Shown here: positions 49,997-58,290 of the stretch, piece after piece
How the letters are laid out: every line of letters starts with the position of its first letter
Numbering within the stretch: position 1 is the first letter of the stretch
NCBI RefSeq assembly: GCF_019397265.1
Contig: NZ_CP068985.1
Span: 6,316,001 to 6,380,000, forward strand
Origin: Nonomuraea coxensis DSM 45129
Lineage (GTDB): Bacteria > Actinomycetota > Actinomycetes > Streptosporangiales > Streptosporangiaceae
Direction of reading: 5' to 3'
DNA length: 64,000 bases
Notes under the pieces: generated by a model
Told to the model about the DNA's origin: nothing
Databases searched by the model: none
What the model saw: only the letters and a program-made list of their open reading frames with translations
Translations under genes and position numbers: made by a program

Positions 49997-51097
49997 TCAG
50001 GGCCGGTTACGGCCCGAGCGGCGCATCTCCTTCGTGATGATCTTCCACTTGTTCTGCTGCTCCTTGCGCAGCCGCGCGTCGGTCCTCGACGCCATCCAGG
50101 CCGCCTCCCGCTGCAGCTTGCGCCAGCTCTCCAGGCGTCGCTCCGGCAGCTCGCCGCTCTCCACGGCGGCCCGCACCGCGCAGCCCGGCTCGCCGTCGTG
50201 CCCGCAGTCGCCGAACCTGCACCGCTCGGCCAGCTCCTCGATGTCGGAGAAGACGAGGTCGACGCCCTGGTTCATGTCGTACAGGCCGATGCGGCGGATG
50301 CCCGGCGTGTCGATGACGATGCCGCCGCCGCGCAGCGGGATCAGCTCCCGGTGCACGGTGGTGTGCCTGCCGCGCCCGTCGGCGGCGCGCACCTGCTGGG
50401 TCTCCATCACGTCCGCGCCAGCCAGCGCGTTGACCAGGGTGGACTTGCCGGCCCCGGACGGGCCGAGGATCACCGCCGTACGGGAGCCGCCGAGGTAGGA
50501 GCCGACCAGCTCCACCCCCTCGCCGCGCAGCGACGAGACGGCGTGCACGTCCACGCCTGGCGCGGCCGTGCGGACGTCGGCGAGCAGGTCGTCCAGGCCG
50601 TCGTCGAACAGGTCGGACTTCGTGACGAGCACGACCGGCGTGCCGCCGGACTCCCAGGCGAGCGCGACCAGCCGCTCGATGCGGCCGAGATCGGCGAAGT
50701 CGGTGGAGTGCATGGACGGCTCGGCCACGAAGACCACGTCCACGTTGGCGGCGAGCACCTGGCCCTGGCCGTCGCCGGACAGGCCGCCGACCGAGTCGCG
50801 GCTCACGCCGCCGCGGACGAAGGCGGTGCTGCGCGGCAGCACCGCGTCGAGCTCGTAGCGGCCCTCGGGCAGCAGCCGGAGCGCCACCCAGTCGCCGACG
50901 CAGGGCAGCGCGACCGGGTCGGCCGCCGAGGCCCGGCGCACGGGCGCGGAGTAGCGGACGTGGTGCTGGCCGTCGGCCGCGATCACCTCGGCGGCGCCGC
51001 GGTCGACCCTGGCCACACGGGCCGGGACGGTGTCGTCGGGCAGCTCGGCGGCGCGCGAGCCGGTCCAGCCGAGCAGGGAAAGGTCAGAGAAAGACAC
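49997..51097 (-). CDS. rsgA: ribosome small subunit-dependent GTPase A
   Basis: A 366-residue circularly permuted GTPase that helps mature the 30S subunit. The order G4 (TKSD), G1 (GPSGAGKST), G3 (DTPG) is the expected permutation. The N-terminal OB fold and the C-terminal zinc site CRFGDCGHDGEPGC are present. The GTG start at 51097 has a poor ribosome site. A very small frame with an ideal ribosome site lies about 50 bases upstream on the same strand. Confidence 0.93.
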   Translation of the reverse strand: MSFSDLSLLGWTGSRAAELPDDTVPARVARVDRGAAEVIAADGQHHVRYSAPVRRASAADPVALPCVGDWVALRLLPEGRYELDAVLPRSTAFVRGGVSRDSVGGLSGDGQGQVLAANVDVVFVAEPSMHSTDFADLGRIERLVALAWESGGTPVVLVTKSDLFDDGLDDLLADVRTAAPGVDVHAVSSLRGEGVELVGSYLGGSRTAVILGPSGAGKSTLVNALAGADVMETQQVRAADGRGRHTTVHRELIPLRGGGIVIDTPGIRRIGLYDMNQGVDLVFSDIEELAERCRFGDCGHDGEPGCAVRAAVESGELPERRLESWRKLQREAAWMASRTDARLRKEQQNKWKIITKEMRRSGRNRP

Positions 51098-51145
51098 TGG
51101 AGTGAGAACCTTTGATCGAGAAGGAAGAGAAGAGCCGGGGCGGCG

Positions 51146-51199
51146 TCAGCCGAGCGCCCGGAGGTGGACTGACGGAACGCTGAACAGAACGACCCGCAT
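51146..51199 (-). CDS. small ORF upstream of rsgA, possible leader peptide
   Basis: A 17-codon frame, MRVVLFSVPSVHLRALG, starts with ATG and has GAGGAGGTGAG just upstream, by far the best ribosome site in the neighbourhood. It ends 48 bases before the rsgA start. It could be a translated leader that regulates rsgA, or a microprotein. Only the ribosome site and position support it. Confidence 0.4.
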   Translation of the reverse strand: MRVVLFSVPSVHLRALG

Positions 51200-51287
51200 G
51201 GTCCTCACCTCCTCGATCGTTTTGACCGGTCACGACTCTACGCATCACGCTCCCTCGCGCGCAAACCTTTTTGGTCTGGCGTTTCGT

Positions 51288-51316
51288 TGAACCGTGCCAG
51301 GCCGGCTCCCCGTACC
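51288..51316 (+). promoter_or_regulatory. ECF promoter of the sigma gene
   Basis: TGAACC (51288-51293) and CGTACC (51311-51316) are separated by 17 bases. This is the form expected for SigL/SigK-like ECF sigma factors and lies 31 bases upstream of the sigma start, so the sigma factor probably drives its own gene. The same hexamers precede the lipoprotein genes at 19156 and 19638. Confidence 0.65.
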
Positions 51317-51347
51317 TCCTCGCGACGGACACGAGAAAGGGGAGCAC

Positions 51348-51959
51348 ATGCGAACGAGCACGTACCCCCCGCCCTCGGCCGACGGAGCCACCGCGAAGGG
51401 CAAGCCGCGCGCACGCCACTGGATCAGGCGCGTGCGACCGGAGCACGAGGTGCCCGACGACGAGGTGGCCGTGTCCGCGCTCTACCGGGAGTATCACGGC
51501 CCCCTGCTGGGCTTCGTGATCCGGCTGACGGCGGGCGATCGGCAATGGGCGGAGGACGTGGTGCAGGAGACCATGATCCGGGCCTGGCGCAGCGCCGAGC
51601 GGCTCGATCCCGACGCGGTCTCGCTGATGCCCTGGCTCGCCACGGTCGCCAGGCGGATCGTCATCGACGACCGGCGCCGCAAGGACGCCCGCCCGAAGGA
51701 GTCGGGCGACGGGCCGCTGGAGAGCGTGCCCGTGCCCGACGAGATGGAGGGGCTGCTGCACCAGGTGGTCGTGTCGGAGGCGCTGAAGGCGCTGTCACCG
51801 GCCCACCGCGAGATCCTCAACGAGACGATCCTGCGGGACCGGTCGGTGAACGACGCCGCCGCGGCGCTCGACATCCCGGTGGGCACCGTGAAGTCCCGCG
51901 TGTACTACGCCGTGCGCGCGCTGCGGATCGCGCTGGAGGAGAGGGGGGTGACGGCGTGA
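51348..51959 (+). CDS. ECF family RNA polymerase sigma factor (SigL-like)
   Basis: A 203-residue sigma-70 of the ECF group. Region 2 spans ALYREYHGPLLGFVIRLTAG to DVVQETMIRAWRSAERL; region 4 holds ALSPAHREILNETIL and the helix-turn-helix NDAAAALDIPVGTVKSRVYY. A charged 40-residue N-terminal extension precedes region 2. ATG 51348 follows AAAGGGGAG. It overlaps the anti-sigma gene by GTGA, the standard pairing for stoichiometric control. Confidence 0.9.
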   Translation: MRTSTYPPPSADGATAKGKPRARHWIRRVRPEHEVPDDEVAVSALYREYHGPLLGFVIRLTAGDRQWAEDVVQETMIRAWRSAERLDPDAVSLMPWLATVARRIVIDDRRRKDARPKESGDGPLESVPVPDEMEGLLHQVVVSEALKALSPAHREILNETILRDRSVNDAAAALDIPVGTVKSRVYYAVRALRIALEERGVTA

Positions 51960-52687
51960 CAGCGAGAGTCGAGCACACGGACGTGGGCGCCTACGCGCTC
52001 GGCCTGCTCGAGGAGGAGGACAGAGCGGCGTTCGAGGCCCATCTCCTGCACTGCGGCGGCTGCCGAGCCGAGCTCTCCGACCTGGCGGGGGTCGCCAGCG
52101 CGCTGGACGGCCTCGGCCCCGTGCACGAGGGTTTCCCCCCGGACAGCGGCCCCCCGATCGCTCCCGCGATCGACCTGGTGCGCCGCAAGCGGGCCGCCGA
52201 CCGGCGGACCCGCAGGGGGACGTTCGTCATCGGGATGGCCGCCGCGGTCACGCTGGTCGCCGGCGGGCTGACCGTCGGCACGCAGCTCAGCGGCGGCAGC
52301 ACCGCCCAGCTCGCCCAGGAGCATTCCGGCCACGCCGGCCACATGGGCCCTGCCGAGCAGTTCTACGCCGACGGGCGGCCCATCGAGGGCAAGGGCGTGG
52401 ACGGCGTCATCGGCGGCCTGGTGGTGGAGTCCAAGGGCTGGGGCACGCACGCCGCGCTCAAGCTGGCCGGCGTCAAAGGGCCGCTCCAGTGCGAGCTGGT
52501 CTCGGTCGGCCGGTCGGGCGAGCGGCGGGTGATGACCGGCTGGGCCGTCCCTCCCGCCGGGTACGGAGTGCCGGGTTCGCCCGATCCGCTCTACATGCAC
52601 GGCGGCAGCGCGACGCCGCTGAAGGAGATCGACCACTTCGAAGTAGTGACCGCGACGGGCAAGCGGCTGCTGACCGTCCAGGTCTGA
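51956..52687 (+). CDS. zinc-binding anti-sigma factor (RslA/RskA-like)
   Basis: A 243-residue membrane protein. The N-terminal ZAS domain has HLLHCGGCRAEL (H-x3-C-x2-C), which binds zinc and may sense redox. One membrane helix follows (TFVIGMAAAVTLVAGGLTVG near residues 90-110), then an extracytoplasmic domain of about 125 residues (GLVVESKGWGTHAALKLAGV, HFEVVTATGKRLLTVQ). It would hold the sigma factor inactive until an envelope or oxidative signal releases it. Confidence 0.9.
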   Translation: MTARVEHTDVGAYALGLLEEEDRAAFEAHLLHCGGCRAELSDLAGVASALDGLGPVHEGFPPDSGPPIAPAIDLVRRKRAADRRTRRGTFVIGMAAAVTLVAGGLTVGTQLSGGSTAQLAQEHSGHAGHMGPAEQFYADGRPIEGKGVDGVIGGLVVESKGWGTHAALKLAGVKGPLQCELVSVGRSGERRVMTGWAVPPAGYGVPGSPDPLYMHGGSATPLKEIDHFEVVTATGKRLLTVQV

Positions 52688-52713
52688 GCTCCGGATCGTC
52701 GACGGGGGTTCCC

Positions 52714-52785
52714 ATGTCCATACGAAGATCAGCCGTCTTCCGCGGGGTGCCGGCCGCCGCCGCCTTCTCCGTCTTCCTGAGCTGA
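52714..52785 (+). pseudogene. truncated signal-peptide remnant after the anti-sigma gene
   Basis: An ATG frame of 23 codons encodes an N-terminus like a signal peptide, with MSIRRSAVFRGVPAAAAF then SVFLS, and then stops. The bases after the stop continue in frame as a Gly/Pro/Ser-rich linker (GDSVPSPAG) such as follows a lipobox. This looks like a lipoprotein gene broken by a nonsense change or small deletion, in a place where sigma/anti-sigma loci often carry a target gene. No upstream ribosome site is clear. Confidence 0.35.
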
Positions 52786-52906
52786 GGCCCGGCGGGGGGC
52801 GACTCGGTCCCGTCCCCCGCCGGCCGTCCCGGCCGCGTGACGCCCCGGAAGCCCGGAGCGCCGCCGGCCACCGCGAGCGGGGCGATCCGGCCTGCTCCGC
52901 TCGCGC

Positions 52907-52949
52907 CGGGAGCCCCGCCGCACACGGAGCCCGTGCGGCGGGGCTCCCG
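52907..52949. terminator. bidirectional stem-loop terminator
   Basis: GGGAGCCCCGCCGCAC (52908-52923) and GTGCGGCGGGGCTCCC (52933-52948) are perfect 16-bp arms around a 9-base loop, extended by one more pair. It lies between the anti-sigma unit and the convergent glyA end. It lacks a U-tract, as is common in actinomycetes. Confidence 0.75.
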
Positions 52950-52963
52950 CGCGTCCGGCGCTC

Positions 52964-54214
52964 CTACAGGCCGGGGGCCGGGAACTGCGAGGTGAGCTCG
53001 CTGACCTCGCGGTGCACGCGGGCGATGACGTCCTCGGCGTCGCCCTTGGCGACGGCGGTGACGACCTCGTCCATCCAGGCGCCGATCTGCCGCATCTCGG
53101 CCTCGCCCATGCCGCGCGAGGTGACCGACGGCGTGCCGATGCGGATGCCCGACGGGTCGAACGGCTTGCGCGGGTCGAACGGCACCGTGTTGTAGTTGGT
53201 CTCCAGCCCGGCCCGGTCGAGCGCCTGGGCGGCCGGCTTGCCGCCGATGCCCTTGGGCGTGAGGTCGAGCAGGATGAGGTGGTTGTCGGTGCCGCCGGAG
53301 ACCAGGTCGAACCCGCGGCTCGCCAGCTCGTCGGCCAGGGTCTTGGCGTTGGCGACGATCTGGTGGGCGTAGTCGCGGAAGGACGGCTGGGCCGCCTCGT
53401 GCAGCGCGACGGCGATGGCGGCGGTGGTGTGGTTGTGCGGGCCGCCCTGGAGGCCGGGGAAGACGGCCTTGTTGAGCGCCGTGGCGTGCTCGTCGCTGGT
53501 GGCCATGAGCATGGCGCCGCGCGGGCCGCGCAACGTCTTGTGCGTCGTGGTGGAGATGACGTCGGCGTGGCCCACCGGGGACGGGTGCGCGCCGCCCGCG
53601 ACGAGGCCGGCGATGTGCGCGATGTCGGCCGCGAGCACGGCGCCCACCTCGCGGGCGATGGCGGCGAAGCCCTCGAAGTCGATGGTGCGCGGGATGGCGG
53701 TGCCGCCGCAGAAGATGAGCTTGGGCCGGTGCTCCAGGGCGAGCTCGCGGACCTCGTCGAGGTCGATGCGGCCGGTGTCCTTGCGCACGCCGTAGCGGAC
53801 GGAGTTGAACCACTTGCCGGTGGCCGAGACCGACCAGCCGTGGGTGAGGTGGCCGCCGAACGGCAGGCCCATGCCCATCACGGTGTCGCCCGGCTGCAGG
53901 AACGCCAGGTAGATGGCGAGGTTGGCGGGCGAGCCCGAGTAGGGCTGGACGTTGGCGTGGTTGACCCCGAACAGCGACTTGGCGCGGTCGATGGCCAGCG
54001 TCTCGATCTGGTCGATGACCTGCTGGCCCTCGTAGTAGCGCTTGCCCGCGTAGCCCTCGGAGTATTTGTTGGTCAGGACGGTGCCCGTGGCCTCCAGCAC
54101 GGCCTTGGAGACGTAGTTCTCCGAGGCGATCAGCTTCACCGTGTCGGCCTGGCGACGCTCCTCGGCCTTGATGAGGTCGGCGATCTGCGGGTCGACGCTA
54201 GCGAGAGAACCCAT
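52964..54214 (-). CDS. glyA: serine hydroxymethyltransferase
   Basis: A 416-residue PLP enzyme that makes glycine and methylene-THF from serine and THF. The PLP lysine is in ISTTTHKTLRGPRGAML; KLIASENYVSKAV, NKYSEGYAGKRYYEG and NVQPYSGSPANLA are diagnostic. ATG 54214 follows AGGAGAG. A ZTP riboswitch in the 5' leader links the gene to folate/purine status: the ligand accumulates when 10-formyl-THF is short, and glyA expression then rises. The gene is well conserved in length. Confidence 0.96.
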   Translation of the reverse strand: MGSLASVDPQIADLIKAEERRQADTVKLIASENYVSKAVLEATGTVLTNKYSEGYAGKRYYEGQQVIDQIETLAIDRAKSLFGVNHANVQPYSGSPANLAIYLAFLQPGDTVMGMGLPFGGHLTHGWSVSATGKWFNSVRYGVRKDTGRIDLDEVRELALEHRPKLIFCGGTAIPRTIDFEGFAAIAREVGAVLAADIAHIAGLVAGGAHPSPVGHADVISTTTHKTLRGPRGAMLMATSDEHATALNKAVFPGLQGGPHNHTTAAIAVALHEAAQPSFRDYAHQIVANAKTLADELASRGFDLVSGGTDNHLILLDLTPKGIGGKPAAQALDRAGLETNYNTVPFDPRKPFDPSGIRIGTPSVTSRGMGEAEMRQIGAWMDEVVTAVAKGDAEDVIARVHREVSELTSQFPAPGL

Positions 54215-54244
54215 GACTCTCCTGTCATCGTTGACGACTGCGAA

Positions 54245-54316
54245 GACCCAGGCGCCCGGCCTCCGCTCCTTTCGCTCCCTGGTGGTCGATCCCACCCAAT
54301 GCGCCAGTCGCGTCTC
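54245..54316 (-). ncRNA. ZTP (pfl-type) riboswitch upstream of glyA
   Basis: On the minus strand the leader reads GACGCGACTGGCG, then a hairpin GGTGGGATCGACCACC, then AGGGAGC, and after a linker GCCGGGCGCCTGGGTC. These are the conserved pfl elements (ACTGGCG in the 5' domain, GGGAGC after the first hairpin, and the CCGGGCGCCTGGG 3' domain). The 3' domain ends about 30 bases before the glyA start. A -10 element TATCGT (54324-54329) would begin the RNA right at its 5' end. ZTP switches commonly precede glyA. Confidence 0.85.
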
Positions 54317-54329
54317 GCTGTAGACGATA

Positions 54330-54373
54330 GCGGATGCGGCGGAGGGCTTCCCCCCTCCGATCAGCGCATCCGC
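54330..54373 (-). terminator. two-part stem terminator after the kinase gene
   Basis: GCGGATGCG (54330-54338) pairs perfectly with CGCATCCGC (54365-54373); inside, CGGAGGG (54340-54346) pairs with CCCTCCG (54353-54359). It lies 15 bases past the stop of the minus-strand kinase gene and just upstream of the glyA promoter, separating the two. Confidence 0.6.
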
Positions 54374-54387
54374 TCCCGCCCGCGCGG

Positions 54388-55782
54388 TCAGGCGGGGGTG
54401 ATCGGGACGTCGTGCAGGACTCCGAGCAGCCTGAGGTCGACGTCGACCTTCTCCAGGTCTTCCGGGACGTTCTCGAAGATCGCGTACATGCGCATCTGAT
54501 CCCCGCCGCCGAACGGCGCGGCCGCCATGCGCGTGCACTGGCAGGAGCCGTTCTTGACGGCGGGGCCGATCGGCTCCGCGACGCCGGGCGGGATGAGGTT
54601 GACCGCCGAGGCGGAGAAGTCGAGCGTGCCGTTGCCGAACTGGTTGTACAGGGGCGCGTTGCCGTTGCCGACGTTCGTGACCGTCCACTGCAGGCGGACC
54701 GTGCCGCCCTGCCGGGTCAGCGCGTCGATCCGCACGCCGAGCCTGCTGCCCGCGGCGTCGCGGGTGGCCGTCACGGCGGGCTCGCCGGACCCGCCTCCCC
54801 GCTCCTCCCAGGGGCGGAGCACCGCGAGCGTGGCGGCCACGCCGAGCACGGCCGCGGCGACGCCGACCAGGACGGTCGGCAGCAGGCCCCGCCGGGCCGG
54901 AGGGGGTGGAGGGGCCTGCCTGGTGGACGGGGCGACGACGGGCGTCCAGGTCTCGGAGACCGCCCTGGTGGCTGCGTCCACCGGCACCGCGGAGCGCCCC
55001 ATGAGCAGGTCCATGAGCTGCTGGGCGCTCGGCCGCCTGGCCGGGTCCTTGTCCAGCGCCCGCTCCACGAGCGGCCGGACGCGCTCGTCCAGCCCGTCCA
55101 GCGCGGGGGCGTGGTGGATGACCCGGTAGACGACCTCCGCCACCCCGCCGGTGCCGAACGGCGGCCGGCCGGTGCCGGCGTACGCCACCAGCGAGCCCCA
55201 GGAGAAGACGTCGCTCGCGGGGGTGGCCGGCTCACCTCTCGCCTGCTCCGGCGACATGTACGCGGGCGTCCCCATCCCCTGGGCCAGGGTCGCGGGCGCG
55301 TGCCCGGAGGTCTCGGCGAGCTGGGCGATGCCGAAGTCGATGACCCGGGGCCCGACCGGGCTGAGCAGCACGTTCGACGGCTTGAGATCGCGGTGTACGA
55401 CGCCCGCCTGGTGGATGGCGGTCAGCGCGGTGGCCACGCCGATGGCGAGCGCCTCCAGGTTCGCGCCGGTCAGCGGCGCCTGGCGGACCACGGCGGCGAG
55501 GTCGGGGCCCTCGACGTACTCGGTGGCGAGGTAGGCGACGCCGCCGTCGAACCCGGCGTCCAGCACGGGCGCGGTGCAGAACCTGGCGACCCTCCTCGCC
55601 GCCTCGGCCTCCTTGCCGAACCTGCGCCGGAACTCCTCGCGGGCGGCCAGCTCGGGCCGCATGGTCTTCAGCGCGACGCGCCGCCCCGACGCGTCCTCCG
55701 CCAGGTGCACGACGCCCATGCCGCCCTCGCCCAGTTTCCTGAGCACGCGGAAGGGGCCGACCTGCTGCCGCATGACATCCAT
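54388..55782 (-). CDS. receptor-type Ser/Thr protein kinase
   Basis: A 464-residue kinase. The kinase domain fills residues 12-270: LGEGGMGVVHLAED, VALKTMRPE, VVHRDLKPSNVLL, RVIDFGIAQLAE and TPAYMSPEQARGE. One membrane helix (LLPTVLVGVAAAVLGVAATL near residue 315) leads to an external domain of about 130 residues with two close cysteines (NGSCQCTRMAAAP). The external part resembles DUF4352-like immunoglobulin folds in pattern (VRLQWTVTNVGNGNAPLYNQ). The ATG at 55782 has no clear ribosome site. Confidence 0.88.
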   Translation of the reverse strand: MDVMRQQVGPFRVLRKLGEGGMGVVHLAEDASGRRVALKTMRPELAAREEFRRRFGKEAEAARRVARFCTAPVLDAGFDGGVAYLATEYVEGPDLAAVVRQAPLTGANLEALAIGVATALTAIHQAGVVHRDLKPSNVLLSPVGPRVIDFGIAQLAETSGHAPATLAQGMGTPAYMSPEQARGEPATPASDVFSWGSLVAYAGTGRPPFGTGGVAEVVYRVIHHAPALDGLDERVRPLVERALDKDPARRPSAQQLMDLLMGRSAVPVDAATRAVSETWTPVVAPSTRQAPPPPPARRGLLPTVLVGVAAAVLGVAATLAVLRPWEERGGGSGEPAVTATRDAAGSRLGVRIDALTRQGGTVRLQWTVTNVGNGNAPLYNQFGNGTLDFSASAVNLIPPGVAEPIGPAVKNGSCQCTRMAAAPFGGGDQMRMYAIFENVPEDLEKVDVDLRLLGVLHDVPITPA

Positions 55783-55808
55783 CGGGGGGATTATCGCGAA
55801 GATCCGCG

Positions 55809-56741
55809 CTATTTGGTACGGCCTTCTCCCGGCCACAGCCGATCGACCTCGGCGTTGAGAATCGCCCCGATGAGCACGGCGAGCGCCGTGATGTAGAGCC
55901 ACAGCAGCACCGCGATGGGGGCGGCCAGGGAGCCGTACACGGAGTCGGGCGAGACCCAGGCGGCCAGCACGGCGCGCAGCACGGCGGCGCAGACGATCCA
56001 GAGGAACAGCGCGAGGATCGCGCCGGGCAGCTCGCGGAACCACCGGGTGCGCACCGGCACGCTGACGTGGTAGAGGACGGTCAGGAAGAGCACCGACCCG
56101 ATGGTGACGACGGGCCAGTAGAGGATGTCGATCATGATGCCGTACTGCGAGGGGAGCGCGCCCTTGAGCATCGTCGGGCCGACGACCATGATCGGCATGA
56201 TGATGATCGCGATGACCAGGCCCACGACGTAGAGGCCGAAGGACATGAGCCTGGTGCGGATGATGCCGCGCTCCTCCCCGAGGCCGTAGGCGACGGAGAT
56301 GAGGTCCACGTAGACGTACAGCGCCCGCGAGCCCGACCACAGTGACAGCAGGAAGCCGAGCGAGATGATCGACACCTTGCCGGCGTCGTCGCTGAGCACG
56401 TCGGCGATCAGCGGGTTGACGACCTTGTTGATGGCCTCCTGGGTGAACAGCAGGCCGGCCTGCTCGATCACCCAGGTCTTGACCTGAAAGACGACGCGGC
56501 CGCCCACCCAGGTGCCGATCTTGCCGAGCACCCCGATCAGCCCCAGCACGAACGGCGGCAGCGACAGCAGCGCGAAGAACGCCGCCTCGCCCGCCAGTCC
56601 GGTCACCCGGTATTCGACGCCGGCGTTGGTCGAGGCCCGGACGATCGCCCACGACTTGGTGTCGAGCACCCAGCTCAACCGGGCCCGGGCATGCCTGACC
56701 AACCCCTTCTTCGGCCGTGGAGGCGCATCGGTGGACGTCAT
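55809..56741 (-). CDS. YihY/virulence factor BrkB family membrane protein
   Basis: A 310-residue integral membrane protein with about six helices. The YihY core is visible: GLAGEAAFFALLSLPPFVLG, LWSGSRALYVYVDLISVAYG, VLYHVSVPVRTRWFRELPGA and YGSLAAPIAVLLWLYITALA. It was once proposed to be a ribonuclease and is now seen as a membrane protein of unknown role. It starts at ATG 56741 and ends 27 bases before the kinase gene, so the two may be co-transcribed. Confidence 0.88.
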   Translation of the reverse strand: MTSTDAPPRPKKGLVRHARARLSWVLDTKSWAIVRASTNAGVEYRVTGLAGEAAFFALLSLPPFVLGLIGVLGKIGTWVGGRVVFQVKTWVIEQAGLLFTQEAINKVVNPLIADVLSDDAGKVSIISLGFLLSLWSGSRALYVYVDLISVAYGLGEERGIIRTRLMSFGLYVVGLVIAIIIMPIMVVGPTMLKGALPSQYGIMIDILYWPVVTIGSVLFLTVLYHVSVPVRTRWFRELPGAILALFLWIVCAAVLRAVLAAWVSPDSVYGSLAAPIAVLLWLYITALAVLIGAILNAEVDRLWPGEGRTK

Positions 56742-56797
56742 GGCACCCAAACGTTCGCAGTGGTTCTCCGGGACAGCTTACGTCCCTGACACCTGCC

Positions 56798-57172
56798 CTA
56801 GTCGATGTCCACGATGCGGGCGCCCAGCGGAAGGAGGGAGACGGGGATCAGCTTGAGGTTCGCGACGCCCATCGGGATGCCGATGACGGAGAGGAACAGC
56901 GGGATCGAGGTGACGACGTGCCCGATGGCGAGCCAGATCCCGGCGACCACGAACCAGATGATGTTGCCGATCAGCGAGAGCACACCGGAGTCCGGGTCGC
57001 GCACGACGGTGCGGCCGAAGGGCCAGAGCGCGTACGCCGCGATCCGGAAGGAGGCGATGCCGAACGGGATGGTGACGATCAGGATGCAGCAGACGATCCC
57101 CGCCAGCGCGTAACCGAGCGCCAGCCAGATCCCCGCGAACACCAGCCAGATGACGTTCAGTAGAGTGCGCAT
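56798..57172 (-). CDS. YccF domain membrane protein
   Basis: A 124-residue membrane protein built of two YccF repeats: RTLLNVIWLVFAGIWLALGY then VTIPFGIASFRIAAYALWPFG, and again NIIWFVVAGIWLAIGHVVTS then VIGIPMGVANLKLIPVSLLP. Function is unknown. ATG 57172 is chosen; GTG 57178 is possible. Confidence 0.88.
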   Translation of the reverse strand: MRTLLNVIWLVFAGIWLALGYALAGIVCCILIVTIPFGIASFRIAAYALWPFGRTVVRDPDSGVLSLIGNIIWFVVAGIWLAIGHVVTSIPLFLSVIGIPMGVANLKLIPVSLLPLGARIVDID

Positions 57173-57245
57173 GATCACAGCATGTCACCGAGGGGCGCCG
57201 GGCGTCATCAGGAACCGCCCTGATCCTGCCCTGAGGACCACCCCG

Positions 57246-58010
57246 TCACGAGGACCGCGGCGGCCGTCCCGCGCCCGGCGGGCCCGCGAACGCCTGGGCG
57301 ATCTCCATCCAGGCCCGGGCGGGCTCGCCGACGAGGTCCAGCGCCGTGTCCGACAGGTGGACGCGCTGGGTGACGGCGAGGCAGAAGTCGAGCATCGGGC
57401 CGCGTACGACGCTCGCGGCGTCCGCGGGGCCGGCCGTCCAGACGCCGCCGCCGGGCATGGCGAGCTCCACCCGCACCGGCTCGTCCGGCTGCGGCAGGCC
57501 GCGCACCGCGAAGCCGTACGGGCGCGCCCGGTAACCGATCGTGGCCACATGCCGGAGCCGGTCCGTGGGCTTCCTGACGACGCCGAGCGCGTCGGCCACG
57601 TCCTGGCCGTGCGCCCAGGTCTCCATCAGGCGCGCGGTGACGAAGGAGGCGGCCGACATGGGCGGCCCGAACCAGGGCACCCGGTCGCGGGCGTCCAGCC
57701 CGGCGAAGACCTCCATGCTGCGCCCGCGCGCGGCGCGGAACCAGCCGAGCAGCTCGGCCGGCGACATGCCGCGCGCCTGGCGGGCGAGGTCGTCCACGGA
57801 GTTGACGCCGGGCAGGCCGGCCGTGAAGCCCTCGGGGTCGGTGACGGCCCGGGTGGCGGCCTCGTCGAACCAGGCCAGGTGGCTCACCTGGTCGCGGACG
57901 GCCCAGCCCTCGGCGGGCGTGGGCAGCTCCCAGTCCGCGTCACCCAGCGGCTCCAGCAGCCGTTCCAGTGACGCGGTCTCGGCACGCAGGTCGTCGAGCA
58001 GCTCGGCCAT
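57246..58010 (-). CDS. TIGR03084 family DinB-like metal-binding protein
   Basis: A 254-residue protein with a DinB/MDMPI four-helix domain. Metal-ligand regions are QVSHLAWFDEAATRAV and LMETWAHGQDVADALG. The C-terminal domain is SCP2-like. The family is actinobacterial and is thought to use mycothiol. ATG 58010 is used; an in-frame GTG is at 58019. It diverges from the sulfur-assimilation region. Confidence 0.85.
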   Translation of the reverse strand: MAELLDDLRAETASLERLLEPLGDADWELPTPAEGWAVRDQVSHLAWFDEAATRAVTDPEGFTAGLPGVNSVDDLARQARGMSPAELLGWFRAARGRSMEVFAGLDARDRVPWFGPPMSAASFVTARLMETWAHGQDVADALGVVRKPTDRLRHVATIGYRARPYGFAVRGLPQPDEPVRVELAMPGGGVWTAGPADAASVVRGPMLDFCLAVTQRVHLSDTALDLVGEPARAWMEIAQAFAGPPGAGRPPRSS

Positions 58011-58066
58011 GAGGTCCACGCGCGCCAGCCTAACCCGAACATCGTTCTGGGAGAATAATCGGAGGT

Positions 58067-58192
58067 GTGATCTGCGAGAGCTGCAAGGACCATCGCCACG
58101 AGGACTGCCGCGGCGGCTCCTGGTGCGACTGCCAGCACCAGAGCCCTGACCGGCCGGTGGAGTCCGAGCTCGACTGGCCCCGCCAGGGATAG
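58067..58192 (+). CDS. small Cys/His-rich protein, probably leaderless
   Basis: A 41-residue protein with five Cys and three His in the first 25 residues (ICESCKDHRHEDC, then WCDCQHQ), a likely zinc-binding knuckle, and an acidic tail. AATAAT (58054-58059) lies 7 bases before the GTG and could be the -10 of a leaderless mRNA; GGAGG directly abuts the start and is too close to act. It sits 100 bases upstream of the sulfite reductase promoter. Family unknown; a metal or sulfur sensor is possible. Confidence 0.55.
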   Translation: MICESCKDHRHEDCRGGSWCDCQHQSPDRPVESELDWPRQG

Positions 58193-58254
58193 CCCCGGAA
58201 GCCGGCCCAAAAGTCGGCCCGGAAGTCGGACAGTCCCACACTCTGGACCCGGCC

Positions 58255-58283
58255 TTGGACATCCCGGACGCCCAAGGTATCGT
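58255..58283 (+). promoter_or_regulatory. promoter of the sulfate-assimilation operon
   Basis: TTGGAC (58255-58260) and TATCGT (58278-58283) are separated by 17 bases. The predicted start of transcription falls on the A of ATG at 58291, 7 bases after the -10, so the mRNA would begin with a start codon. Confidence 0.7.
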
Positions 58284-58290
58284 CGAGGAC

